Positions 11,218-21,343 of a DNA stretch of 64,000 nucleotides are shown in pieces. The position numbers and the translations under genes are program-made. The stretch covers positions 1,054,001 through 1,118,000 of the forward strand of contig JAUEDM010000008.1 of assembly GCA_033439685.1 (NCBI GenBank), written 5' to 3'. The DNA is from Apodospora peruviana. Lineage: Eukaryota > Ascomycota > Sordariomycetes > Sordariales > Lasiosphaeriaceae. Each line of letters starts with the position of its first letter. Positions within the stretch are counted from its first letter, which is position 1. The notes beneath the pieces are model-generated. The model saw only the letters and a list, made by a program, of their open reading frames with translations. It made no database searches and was not told where the DNA came from.

Positions 11218-11936
11218 GGCAGCGGCGGTGGCGACGATGTGTCTGTCGTCGTCGTTCGTCCCTGCTTTAGGCTTTGATGTTTGTAGGAAACTTGAAGAGG
11301 AAACAACTTTGGATAAGTATGAAGGCAAGAGGGGTGGAAAGTTGAGATGAGGTTTGGGGTGGCGGAGGGTGCCATTATGACGACGACGCCGGCCCGCAAC
11401 CCATCGGCACTCATCAATCATCTCCAGATGGGATGGGACCAAGATGTCGGGGTTAGTGTTACACAGTACCGCATCGCATCGCGCCATTTGTGAGACTAGA
11501 AAGACCCGCCACGGCAGAAACGCACGCATCTCGTTAAGTCGTGTCTCGCAGAACGGTCGCACCTGCCATTTTCGGTGTTTGCATCCACTACGTTGTGGAG
11601 AAGTGTTGATGGTGCTGTGAACGAAGGATCAAGAGGAAGGCGGTGACTGGCATCTGGCCTTGGTGCCCCATGGGGAAGAAACGATTAGCCCGTCCCCTAA
11701 CAATTTTAGCGGTCTTTCCCCCGCAATTTGCCAGCATTCCGGGTCCTTTTCTCCTGGACCATCACTTCTCCGCACGCTTTGTTTGACAGGTGAGATATTC
11801 TCCGCAGTCCACGGCGTCTCGATACAAAGTTCCCCCGAGATGATAGATTTGTGCGAACTCCAAAGTTGAGGTTGGGATAATAACAGGTAACATTTGACCT
11901 TATCTAATATAGGTATGGACACCCCAATCCTCCAAC
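11218..11936. other. Intergenic, MFS promoter region
   Basis: About 0.7 kb between two minus-strand genes; contains the upstream region of the permease gene. No gene recognised. Confidence 0.4.
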
Positions 11937-12884
11937 TCACACTCGGAACAAGCTGGGCTTGGCTTTCTCAACACCATCAGCCAGGTCCTTGCACGATGAC
12001 ACGAAACCCCACGCCTTTCGGGCATTGAACTCGACCATCTGCCTCGCGTAATCAGGACTGGCGGTCCCGCATCCGTCCCTGAGAAGGATGGTGTCGAAAC
12101 CAAGGTTGCAAGCGTCTTGGAGAGACGCCAAGACGCACTGGTCCGTGTTCACACCTGTAAACATCAAGGTGGTGATCTTGTGTTGGCTGAGATGGTCCAA
12201 GAGGTCTTTGGAACCACCGGCCCAGAAACCAGATATTCTGTTTTTATGGAACCGAGTTTGAGGCATTGCGGTGCTTTGGGAGTCGTCGAAGGCTTTCTGC
12301 AGCCTGTCGTGCAGTGCCGTGTTCCACTGGTCGCGCATCAGCATGCGGCCGGCTTCGGTGGATGATCCGTCGTTGTTGACGGTCCCCATGTCTCGACCTA
12401 TGTAGATGGGGCCCCGTTTCTCTGTGAACATCTCGTTGCTGGAGTCGTCCGCTGGCGATTGCCGATATGCGAACCCGCGGAAGAGGACGGGCGGCAGTAT
12501 GGCCAATTCTTCGTCTGTGATTCCCCAGGTAGCATGGATGATGCGGATACCAGCCTCGTTGGCAGCAGGGAAAGCCATAGACAGCAATACGTTCTCGGCT
12601 GTGTGGCCGGGTCCACGGGTGCGGCCCATGGCCGGCGAAAGGAAGAAGTTTTGCATGTCGATGACGATCAGGGCTGTCTTCTCTGGGTTGATGGTGATGG
12701 GTGCTGTTGTTGTTGCCAGCGTTATTCGCTTGCTTGTCGGTGGCTTTGAAGACGGGCTATCGGGCGGTATTGTCGCGTGGCTAAGGTCCCAACCTGTTGA
12801 GGGATTAAACAGCCAGAAGTTGTCATCCGCATTACCGACCACGTCCGCAGCATCGCCGACCATAGACGTCACGTCAAGAGACAT
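11937..12884 (-). CDS. Isochorismatase-family cysteine hydrolase
   Basis: Single exon, 315 residues. The alpha/beta hydrolase of the isochorismatase/nicotinamidase family is shown by its putative catalytic triad: D76 in ALIVIDMQNFF, K214 in FHKNRISGF and C250 in GVNTDQCVLAS. A conserved non-proline cis-peptide site would be in GVNT. Members hydrolyse isochorismate, amides such as N-carbamoyl compounds, or nicotinamide; the substrate here is open. The N-terminal ~65 residues have no counterpart in short family members and look like a fungal extension. The start at 12884 is the first ATG. No targeting signal is obvious, so it is probably cytosolic. Confidence 0.88.
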   Translation of the reverse strand: MSLDVTSMVGDAADVVGNADDNFWLFNPSTGWDLSHATIPPDSPSSKPPTSKRITLATTTAPITINPEKTALIVIDMQNFFLSPAMGRTRGPGHTAENVLLSMAFPAANEAGIRIIHATWGITDEELAILPPVLFRGFAYRQSPADDSSNEMFTEKRGPIYIGRDMGTVNNDGSSTEAGRMLMRDQWNTALHDRLQKAFDDSQSTAMPQTRFHKNRISGFWAGGSKDLLDHLSQHKITTLMFTGVNTDQCVLASLQDACNLGFDTILLRDGCGTASPDYARQMVEFNARKAWGFVSSCKDLADGVEKAKPSLFRV

Positions 12885-13306
12885 GCTGTATTCATAGGAC
12901 GGGAAACAATAGATTTAATGGGAATAATGAAGATTATATTGGGCGCCGTCAGAATTGGAGACATCCGCCACTCAGAAGTGTCGAGGATGAAGAATGAAGA
13001 ATCTCACAAGATACATGAGCTGCCAGCGAATTATCTGAAGTTTTCCCCGCGCGACCCTTCACGCATATAACTTGAAACTGCCGAATGCAACCATCATGCA
13101 GCTGGAACCATGGCGCGAGTATCAAAATGGGTCTACCAAAGACATTCATTTTCGTAGAATATGTGCCGGATGTAAGAAGAAAATTTCAATAACTTGAAGA
13201 CGTCCTCGCAGGGAAAGATAAACGTTTTTCAATCTAGTATCTGGTAACTTTCGTTCACCGCAGGATACAATACAGGAATGCCAAAGCCCGGCGTTCAGGT
13301 CAACTT
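12885..13306. other. Intergenic, isochorismatase promoter region
   Basis: About 420 bp; no gene or strong motif seen. Confidence 0.4.
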
Positions 13307-14165
13307 CTATCGGTGGCATTTACAACCACAAGGTTTATGCCGCTTACGACTCCCATAGGCGTGGTGCAGATGACAACCACCGCAGCCATCAGAGTTACTG
13401 GCAGAGTTTGTGAGCCGGGCAACAGCAAGATCATCTCCGTCCCTGGCCCACGCGATATTGCCAGTGATACCTGCCGAGCCGGAACCCGAGCTCTCGACCT
13501 TGATGTCTTTGCCGTTTCGCGTCACCAGTCCATGGCCCGTCATGCTCTGGACGGAAATGTTTGCCAGGCCGAGCCGGGCGCTGATGCTCGCGGAGGCATT
13601 GGTGCCCTGCACCGCGACAAACGGCCCGGACTGATCGATGAGGCCAGCGGAGCTCAGAGCATTGATATGGCTTTCGAGCTCACCGCCCGTCAGTGAACCC
13701 CGGAGCGCGGGCACCCCTCCGACTCGTCGGTTTCTCCGCGAGAAACTCATGAGAGCACCGCTACGGCCCATCCTCGCGCCGGCTGCATGTCGTGAGGCGA
13801 ATGCTTGTCCATGACTGCCGGAAGTGTAGGCCGCCAGGTCGCCATCCAAGGTGCCACCAACGGCGATACACTCGCCACCGCTGCCACCATAGGCACTGGT
13901 AAGGAGGCCTCGGCCCTCGCCGACAGTTTTTCCATTGGCCCTGCCGCTGAGAAGACTCTGAGGCGGGGATGAGTTGCCTGCAATAAGGTCTGTTAGCGAG
14001 AAGAAAATGGGATTTGCTTGACTTAAGCTGCATTTACTGACCATATGTGGGCGACGGTAGACTCCCCGATAGGTTGCGAGACGAGTATGACTGTAATGAA
14101 CTCGTATCTGAATTGCCTTGGTCAAGCAGACGCCGGGCGCGCGGTCGACTCTGATCGTTCCCCAT
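13307..14165 (-). CDS. Unrecognised 264-residue protein, Gly/Ala/Ser-rich
   Basis: I reconstruct two exons (14165-14042 and 13977-13307) around a 64-bp intron with GTCAGT donor and GCAG acceptor. The protein begins MGNDQSRPR, which fits an N-myristoylation start (glycine at 2, basic residues after), and continues with a Ser-rich stretch. The main body is rich in Gly, Ala and Ser (TSAYGGSGGECIAVGG, SGSGSAGITGN), with GC-biased third positions that support coding. The end is odd: CGGCHLHH and KPCGCKCHR give a Cys/His cluster, while the next frame over this end encodes a hydrophobic tail, so a frameshift or other 3' splice is possible. A TATA box 85 bp upstream supports the start. I do not recognise the family. 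Confidence 0.5.
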
Positions 14166-15198
14166 TGCGAGAAATGGTTGTCGGCTCCTGTTGAGAGTCC
14201 CAGGGTAAGAGTCGCAGAGAATACGTTGGAACTGGATGGTACTAATATAAAAATTTTGGAGGGGGGAGGGGTTAGACCCTGAAAAGCCATTATTTTCTCG
14301 AAGCGGCTATGAAAGTGCAAATAACTACAACGGCAAGGCGAATAGAGCGCCACCTGTATCTGCCATTGGTAGCCTGACTTGACAATTCGGCCAGATGCAA
14401 GCAACTGCGGATTGCAGTGCTTGACGAGATGGATGTCACGTGTAAGGCAGAATATTGTCTTGCTACCTGATAATGTACTGTCTTTGCAGATATAATTCAA
14501 GCTTCTACATACATGAAAAGAAATGAGAACATCTGTTTCTTAAGATAATAAGTATTCAAGTTCTATGGAAAAATACCGGTATTCTAGAACGCGAAAAATA
14601 GGTAGCATATAATCAAGCAGATTGACCAATCATCAACCAAAGCAAACATCCATGTGGGCGAATCTTGTGATATTAGATGCTGCCTCAGAATTGAAGCCGG
14701 AGTTTTGACGGAGCCTTGGTGCGACCGTCCTCGGAGCGGCCGGTGCTTTAATTCGACCGCACCACGCTATTTAGAAATAAACTCGGTATCCAATAACACC
14801 CTCAAAGACGCCGATCCGGGCCATTGGTAGACGCAGTAAAGATGATCATCCCTTCTATATGTTTAAGCTGCTTTTACTTAAGTTAGAGCTCCTGCCTCCG
14901 TTGTTATGGAATGACCATGACGTTAACTCAATCGTTTGCGGCAAATCTCTTCCTGGTATGTTAGCGGAAACTTGCTTCTTTGTTCAAGATCGGACGCCAA
15001 GCCTCTGTTTTCCATCAGGCACCGCTTTTAGCCCCGACTCCACAATAAGCGATTCAAGACACGCTTCATTATCAAAATGCAAACCGACACTGTTCCACCA
15101 GGCTTTCTAACGCGTTCCTCTTCACGATAATTCAATTACTATTTCTCATCTGCCCTCGTCAAACTATACAACCAAGCCAAGTATTTGACCATATCTTG
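14166..15198. other. Intergenic, divergent promoters
   Basis: About 1 kb, A/T-rich around 14500-14620; shared upstream region of the MGN-protein gene and the amylase gene. No gene seen. Confidence 0.4.
14243..14256 (-). promoter_or_regulatory. TATA-like element of the MGN-protein gene
   Basis: Minus strand reads AATTTTTATATTAG, 80-90 bp before the proposed ATG at 14165. Confidence 0.35.
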
Positions 15199-17064
15199 AT
15201 GATGAGTCAGTTCCTGGGCCTCGAATCTCACCGCCCCCCGAACCCTCCCACCGCCGACAACCTCAATCAACAGCCAGCCATCCTCAGCCATGACCTACGA
15301 CCCCTGCGCAGGCGGCGCCCGGCAACAGAGCTCCCCAGCCCATTCATCGTTCCCGGGGACCGCCCATGCCCCGAAAACAAGACCATGATCCAGGGATTCG
15401 AGTGGTACATCCCCGCCGACTTTGCACACTGGCGCCGCTTGACCAAAATCGTCCCCAGCCTGGCTGCTCTGGGGGTGACGAGCATGTGGATTCCGCCGGC
15501 CTGCAAGGCGTCCTGGCTGACGGGCAACGGCTACGACATCTACGACCTTTTCGATCTCGGCGAGTTCGACCAGAAGGGAGGGCGGCCGACCAAATGGGGC
15601 ACCAAGGAGGAGCTGCAGCATCTCTGTCAGACGGCCGGCGCGAATGGTATCTCTATTCTGTTCGACACCGTGCTGAATCACAAGGCGGCCGCCGATTTCA
15701 GCGAGCCGGCTAGAGCGCTGCGGGTTGATCCGAAGGACCGCAGGAAACTGCTCTTCGATAAGAGCGAGGAGATCCAGGCGTGGACGGGCTGGTCGTTCCC
15801 GGGGCGTGGGACGGCGTACAGTCCCATGAAGTGGAGCAAGGAGCATTTTACTGGGATCGATTATGATGATAGGAGCAAGCAGAAGGGCGTGTGGCGGTTC
15901 GAGGGGAAGCAGTGGGCCGCGGACGTGGACGAAGAGCTTGGGAACTACGATTATCTGATGTTTGCGGATATCGACCACAATCACCCTGACGTCAGGCGCG
16001 ATGTCTTTTACTGGACTTCGTGGCTATCGCGCCAGGTCAAGTTGGGTGGGCTGCGCGTCGACGCGATCAAGCACTACAGCTTTGAGTTCCTGCGGGATCT
16101 GGTCGCGCATGTCCACACCCATGTTGATCCCAACTGGTTCATCGTGGGCGAGTACTGGCGCCAGGACTCGGAGTTCTTGGCGCGGTATCTCGAGTTTATG
16201 GGCCACAGGATCTCGCTGTTTGATGTCCAGCTGGTGTCGAATTTCAGCAGGATCTCGCTGCAGGAGCATAAAGGGGATTTGAGGACCATCTTTGACGATG
16301 CGCTGGTGGTCTGGAAACCCGACAACGCGGTTACATTTGTGGTCAACCACGATACGCAGGCGGGACAGTCGCTCGAGACGCCAGTGGCGCCCTTCTTTAT
16401 CCCCATGGCGTACGCCCTCATCCTCCTCCGCGTGAATGCCGGGCTGCCCTGCGTCTTCTACTCGGACCTGTTTGGGTCGACGGGGCAGAACCCACGGCCC
16501 GACCGCAGCAACTTCATTCCGCCCACGTCGGGCGGCGCGATTCTGCCCAAGATGATGCTTGCTCGCCAGCTCTGGGCATATGGGACGCAGGTGGATTACT
16601 TTGCGGACGATCCGCAGAGCGTTGGGTTCGCGCGTTTTGGGCATCCTTCCCGGTCTGGCGGTGACGGGCTTGCTGTTGTTATGACGAACGCGTGGGAGTT
16701 CAAATCCAAGCGCATGTGCGTTGGGAGGAGACATGCAGGCGAGGTGTGGACTGACTTGTTGAAGTGGTGCCCTGGTAGGGTGCGTATCGATGCGGAGGGA
16801 TGGGGCGAGTTCTCGGCTGCGCCTAGGAGTGTTTCGGTCTGGGTCAATGAGCGGGCGCAGGGGAGAGATATGGTGGACACCTTTGTCTTGTGAGTTTTGT
16901 GTTTCCGTTCGATCACTTGGTAATCTTTGTGCTAGCTAACACAGGTCTGTAGCGACTACGACATATACGAGTTCGAGAAGCCGGACGAGGAGAAGGCTAG
17001 ACAGGCCGAGGTCGAAAGAGGGTTTGGAGGCCTGGCAATTGGAGGTAATGGGGCTGCTAGGTAG
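15199..17064 (+). CDS. Alpha-amylase, GH13 (cytosolic GH13_5-like)
   Basis: Two exons (15199-16889, 16953-17064) give 600 residues. Opening phrases MIQGFEWYIP and VTSMWIPPACK mark the GH13_5 type seen in intracellular fungal amylases. The catalytic residues are visible: nucleophile D288 in LGGLRVDAIKH, acid/base E318 in FIVGEYW and transition-state D385 in VVNHDTQ. There is no signal peptide, which fits a cytosolic enzyme; in some fungi such enzymes are linked to cell-wall alpha-glucan synthesis. The short second exon adds FDYDIYEFEKPDEE and a disordered end (GGLAIGGNGAAR). The first in-frame ATG is doubled (MMSQFLG). The ~50 residues before the barrel are proline-rich. Confidence 0.9.
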
Positions 17065-17612
17065 TTCAGACCAGGGCACAGATGATATTGCAGTCGAATT
17101 CTTAGTCGAAATCTACCTACCTATCTACCAAAGTTCCTATCCACTCTCGTTTTGCATTGCATCCGGGAGACAAGACGCCGACAACGTGACAATGACAACG
17201 ATATAAGGTTGGCACGGATAAGACCATGTTGCGGAAAAGACGGAGCTAGCCCAGGTTTAAATCCTACGAGCAATCAAAATTCATCTATACCGACGTCGGC
17301 TAAACCCCATAAGTCGTAGCCCTAGGCAAAATCCCGCCCCATTCGTATTCAAGTTCTATTTTTGGCCGCGATGTCTCGACGAGTCCTCATAATTCTTACC
17401 CTGGAATTACAGTCGGTGTAAAATACTTTCTTATAACTGAACTACCAGCTCCGCCGGTGTAAGGACTGGAACTCGTGATTTCCCATCCCCTGGGAACAAG
17501 ACACATTTTACTTGGTGAATTTTGAAGCCGGCACTGCACCCTGCCAGAAACTGGCACTTTTTACTTTACAAAAACGGACCAGTCAAGCTCCATCCCACCA
17601 TCAATCACAAGA
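17065..17612. other. Intergenic between amylase and small secreted protein genes
   Basis: About 0.55 kb. Contains ggtttaaatcc near 17255, similar to the palindrome near 7292; otherwise nothing. Confidence 0.35.
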
Positions 17613-18065
17613 ATGCATCTTCTCTCAATCATCGTCACCAGCATTCTGGCCACCGGTGCCACAGCATCGCCATCGCACCTACGCAAACGCTGCACGCCAG
17701 TTTTCGACCAGGATCTCGCCTTGGGCTACTACCCACCCGCGCCATGCTGGCAGGAGTTCGATCCATCCTGCCAGCCGTACATCCGCACGGGCACTGAGAT
17801 GACAGTCGACGCCAAACACAAGCTGGCTGTTGTGTTCGGTGTATCCAAGTCGTGCGCGGCCGAGGTGGCCGAGGAGCTGGCGCGCGAGGCCGACGGGCGC
17901 AAGAACTACGGCTGGGTCCGCGAGCACGGCGAGTTGACCCTGATCAAGGGCGGCATCTTGGTGATATCGAACATGTCTGACGACACTGTCAAGCGATATC
18001 GGAAGTTGACGTACTACTCGGAGCGGACGCGGCCGACACTGTCGCCGGCAGCGCTACCGCAGTGA
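17613..18065 (+). CDS. Small secreted cysteine-containing protein, effector-like
   Basis: Single exon, 150 residues. Residues 1-19 are a signal peptide (MHLLSIIVTSILATGATAS). A dibasic KR at 25-26, directly before C27, would suit Kex2-type processing. The mature part has four cysteines (27, 45, 53, 81), enough for two disulphides, a Tyr/Pro-rich segment (LGYYPPAPCW) and a charged helix (AAEVAEELAREADGRK). I do not recognise a family. Size, secretion and cysteines fit a candidate effector or killer-like protein, but nothing shows a function. A Crypton transposon starts within about 0.4 kb downstream. Confidence 0.72.
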   Translation: MHLLSIIVTSILATGATASPSHLRKRCTPVFDQDLALGYYPPAPCWQEFDPSCQPYIRTGTEMTVDAKHKLAVVFGVSKSCAAEVAEELAREADGRKNYGWVREHGELTLIKGGILVISNMSDDTVKRYRKLTYYSERTRPTLSPAALPQ

Positions 18066-18289
18066 GGATGGACGAGGAATCGGGCATACAGTAGCTGGTA
18101 TACACGGCGCCGCTGAGCCGAAATCAGCCGCTCGCTGATCGGAGCCCCGCATTAAACCCTAACCTGTAAACTCGCCGCCGGCGAAATCCGCGAATATCTA
18201 CGGTGGCTCCGGTGTGGCCGCCATGCTTATTTCTGTATATCTACGTCGCCGGCTGATTCGGCCGCTGATTCGCCGCGGCCCCCGGAGCC

Positions 18290-18304
18290 TCCACTATAAT
18301 ACAG
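18290..18304 (+). promoter_or_regulatory. TATA-like element upstream of the Crypton gene
   Basis: ccactataatacagg, 160-175 bp before the ATG at 18465; inside the element's 5' flank. Confidence 0.35.
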
Positions 18305-18464
18305 GGCGCTAATGCGCCGTGGCCACACCACTACAGCGGGGCCGGCGCCGTAAGCAACCGCTAGTCGCGCCTTTCAGGGAGTCTGCGCCCCCCCGCTCCG
18401 CTCCAACTCTCCGTCCCCAACCTTCTCTTCTTTCCGGTACCGTAGGCCGGGCTTCCTTTACGCT

Positions 18465-20786
18465 ATGGCTCTCCGGAAGCGACGAGCGCCGGCTTCAACG
18501 CCGGCGCCGGCCAGGCTATCGATCACGGTAGCTGGATCGGCCGGCACGGAACAACCCCTAACCGGCCAAAAGAGGCTAGCGCAAGTAAGGATTCCAGCAG
18601 CGCGGCCGGAACGCGCTATCGTCAACAACGCCGAGCTCCGGGCCAACGCGCAGAACATCCTCACTATGATTAAAGCGACGCGGCCGAAGAACACGTCGTC
18701 GGCGTACGAGCCGAAGCAGGAAGAATTCCGGCGGTTCTGCCGGCGGAAACAGTACCAAGACGGCGAGACGGTAACGGAGGATAAGCTCCTTCTTTTCCTT
18801 GTTGAGGAGGTTGTGAATCGGCCGTTACGGTCGCGGAGCCGGAAGTCTGACGGCGATGTGCCGCTCTCGGAGACTCGGCTTGCCTGGCGGTCGGTCCGGA
18901 CCTACGTTACGGCTATTACCGACCTTTACCGATCGCAACGAGCCCTCGGCATGAACACCCACCCCTCGCCCCGAGAGGATAACGCCCGGGAGTATATTAA
19001 ATCTCTCCAACGCCGGGATACGGAGCGGCAGAAAGCCAACTACGCCGACAAGGGCCGAGATACCGTTCTTGACGGCTATTCGGAGGATGACCTCAAGCGG
19101 GTTGCCCAGGAGTTGTGGGGCCATACCGGCCAGTCAGCCGAATGCCACTTCCGGACTCTGGCCGATATGCTTCTCGGCCATTATATGCTTACCCGCGGCG
19201 GCGACCGACGGAGCCTTGAGATCTCGGACCTCTTTACGTTCGAATTCGCCGGCGAGGGGCCCACTCGGTGTATGCCGCTTATTACCACCACGCGAGCCGG
19301 AAAGCAGAACCAACACGGCCGCTTGGAAACCGCCGGCGCCCTTCGGAGCCGAGACCCGCTTATTTGCGTTCTTGGCGCGGTAGCCTTTTACCTCCTGTAC
19401 CGGTGGGACCTTACCGATGAGCCGTTTCCCTGCTTTAAAAGCCGAGCGCAATGGTACGACATCCGGCTGTTGAAGAGCACCGAGGCCGGCCCCGCCTCCG
19501 CGTTAGCGTATAATAGCCAGCGGGATTGGGTTATTAAGGCGTTTGCGTACGCCGGTATCCGGTCGAACAAGAAGACCCACGTTGGCCGGAGCTCTGGAGC
19601 GAAGACGGCGGAGTTGAAGGGCGTAAGCGAGGCGCAGATTCGCCGTGCCGGCCGGTGGAACCAAGAGCAAATGATCGGCTGTTACCTAAATTCACTACCC
19701 CGGAAGTTCATGCGGACCATGGCTGGCCATCCGGCGCAGATGGGGGGCTTTGAGATACGCCGAAGCCGAACGCCGCCTCCGGACTCCCTGTTAGCGTTGA
19801 TCTGGCCGGAGTTAAGCCAGTGGGCAGATAAGTTCGGCCCCGGCCCGGAGCAAATACACGACCTTGCGGCGGCCGGCTTCACAAGCTTGTTATTCTACCT
19901 CCGAGAGGTGATTCTGGAAGACTCGGTGCCGTTGATGCGCCAGTTTCCGGACTCCGCCGTGTGGAACCATCCGGTATTCCAGCACAAAGATTACCGGCCG
20001 TATGCGCACCGCGTAGCGGTAATAATAGAAGAAGGCGAGCGGCCGAGCCAGTTGGCCGTTCTGACGCAGGCTTTGCCGGTCCTTACCGACTACCTAAAGA
20101 CGGCCGAAGCCCGGAGTGAGGTCAAGATATTGGAGCTTTCAACGGCCCTAACGGCCGAGATTCGTACGGCAGAAGCACGGCTAGCCCTAACCTATCAGTC
20201 TTCCTTGCGCGACCTCCTTGCCGGAAGCGTTTTCCAGCTGCAACCACCACCGGCACCAGCACTAGCATCGGCACCGGCTCCGGCTCCGGCACTAGCATCG
20301 CCATCAGAAAGCTGTTCAAGCAGCTCCAGCCGGCTAAGCTGCTCCAGCCAGCCAAGCCCAGAGCCGGAGGCTGCGGAGCCGGAGACTACGGAGCCGCCGA
20401 AACACCGCATGAGCCGGGCCGTCAAGACCGTAAATGACCTTTGGCGCGAGTGGACTACCGGCTTGCGGGGTAGCCCTTCGATCACGGCTTTGGATAATCG
20501 GTGGGGGAGCCGGTGGCGTGCCGGCCGTCAGGCCGAAGTTCAGTGGTATTCTTTACGGCTGGAAGTCATCCGAGAGATCCGGCGAGTTGCCGGCTTACGG
20601 CGGTTGAGCGAAGAATCGGCGATGTTCTTTGTTGCGGCCGAACAACGGCAATCTAACTGTTCTCTGGATTTGTATTGCAAGCGGCTCCGCGCCAACAGGA
20701 AGACGAGGGAGGCCGGCGCCGGTGATAAGAAGGGTGGCCGGCGGCGCGATAACGGCACGGCGCCGGCGGTAACAAGCCTTCCGTAG
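18465..20786 (+). CDS. Crypton tyrosine recombinase with GCR1_C-like domain
   Basis: One uninterrupted exon, 773 residues. The core (about 55-420) is a phage-integrase-like / NDC10_II-type recombinase. Catalytic candidates are R248/R249 in RGGDRRSLEISDL, the H372-x-x-R375 box (HVGR) and Y407 in GCYLNSLPRKF. A proline/serine-rich linker (about 585-645) leads to a GCR1_C-like DNA-binding domain at about 646-705 (SRAVKTVNDLWREW, WGSRWRAGRQAE), then a basic tail. It would cut and rejoin DNA to excise and insert the element through a circular intermediate. No stop or frameshift breaks it and all catalytic residues are present, so activity is possible. It is not the DUF3435 captain of Starships. 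Confidence 0.85.
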   Translation: MALRKRRAPASTPAPARLSITVAGSAGTEQPLTGQKRLAQVRIPAARPERAIVNNAELRANAQNILTMIKATRPKNTSSAYEPKQEEFRRFCRRKQYQDGETVTEDKLLLFLVEEVVNRPLRSRSRKSDGDVPLSETRLAWRSVRTYVTAITDLYRSQRALGMNTHPSPREDNAREYIKSLQRRDTERQKANYADKGRDTVLDGYSEDDLKRVAQELWGHTGQSAECHFRTLADMLLGHYMLTRGGDRRSLEISDLFTFEFAGEGPTRCMPLITTTRAGKQNQHGRLETAGALRSRDPLICVLGAVAFYLLYRWDLTDEPFPCFKSRAQWYDIRLLKSTEAGPASALAYNSQRDWVIKAFAYAGIRSNKKTHVGRSSGAKTAELKGVSEAQIRRAGRWNQEQMIGCYLNSLPRKFMRTMAGHPAQMGGFEIRRSRTPPPDSLLALIWPELSQWADKFGPGPEQIHDLAAAGFTSLLFYLREVILEDSVPLMRQFPDSAVWNHPVFQHKDYRPYAHRVAVIIEEGERPSQLAVLTQALPVLTDYLKTAEARSEVKILELSTALTAEIRTAEARLALTYQSSLRDLLAGSVFQLQPPPAPALASAPAPAPALASPSESCSSSSSRLSCSSQPSPEPEAAEPETTEPPKHRMSRAVKTVNDLWREWTTGLRGSPSITALDNRWGSRWRAGRQAEVQWYSLRLEVIREIRRVAGLRRLSEESAMFFVAAEQRQSNCSLDLYCKRLRANRKTREAGAGDKKGGRRRDNGTAPAVTSLP

Positions 20787-21343
20787 ATAGATTTAGTAAT
20801 TGAGCCGTTGTTGCAATACAGTTTGGGCCTGGAAACGCTGTTTTACTACGTAGATTGCGCCCAATTGCTTGTGTTTAGGGGCTTCAGGGGCTAAAAAATT
20901 GCATATATAACCCTAACCCTGCGCAGACGTAGACATCCTTGGGATATTTACGGTCGCTGAGGGCACGGCCCCTTTTTGGCTGCGAAGAGGCGCTCAGCCG
21001 CTGATTCAGCCACCAATTGGCCGCCGTAGATATACCCTTGATATCTACTGCGCCAAAGATGGACTTGTCTGCTGTGTTTATGTTTGTTGGGGACATTACT
21101 AGTCCATGTACCTAGGCTCATGTGCGAAAGAAATTCTGATTGTAATGAGTGCTGATAGAGCTTGAATGGGTTCACGCAAAGAAAAAGAAAAAGAAGAAAA
21201 AAGAACAGAAGAAAATGAAAAGATTAACTCCACAACATCCTATCCAAGACCCGCGAAACAAAACAAAACAAAATACATGGGAACCAGTAAAACTTCCTGC
21301 CGTTTATATCTTACTCCCCTATCCAAAAACAGTGACTGTCTCT
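20787..21343. other. Crypton 3' flank and A-rich tract
   Basis: The first ~270 bp belong to the Crypton 3' flank. A purine tract of almost only A and G lies at 21174-21225 (aaagaaaaagaaaaagaag...). No gene. Confidence 0.4.

Larger units (their letters stand above)
18110..21060 (+). mobile_element. Crypton-type tyrosine-recombinase DNA transposon
   Basis: A single large gene with the tyrosine recombinase and GCR1_C-type DNA-binding domains typical of fungal Cryptons lies between non-coding flanks that share motifs. The 11-mer gtatatctacg at 18235-18245 occurs in inverse orientation at 21025-21035. gctgattcg occurs twice at 18252-18272, with a related gctgattca at 21000-21008, and ccctaacc lies at 18157-18164 and 20911-20918. 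Cryptons lack terminal inverted repeats, so the exact ends cannot be read; the limits given are the outer shared motifs. The interior is markedly rich in CCG/CGG/GCCGGC, unlike neighbouring genes, which suggests a recent or foreign origin. Confidence 0.75.

Noticed and set aside
13313..13696. Plus-strand frame opposite the MGN-protein gene
   Set aside because: Lacks ascomycete-like composition; the minus strand has an ATG, intron and TATA that fit together.
15295..16734. Long minus-strand open frames (229 and 236 codons) under the amylase gene
   Set aside because: Antisense shadows of a strongly GC3-biased gene; no family motifs, no start context.
7285..17290. Similar ggatttaaatcc and ggtttaaatcc stretches near 7292 and 17255 as copies of one element
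   Set aside because: Similarity is limited to about 12-15 A/T-rich bases; chance is enough.
18465..20786. Starship captain (DUF3435 tyrosine recombinase)
   Set aside because: The gene has the NDC10_II/GCR1_C layout of Cryptons and sits in a short element, with no cargo within its flank motifs.
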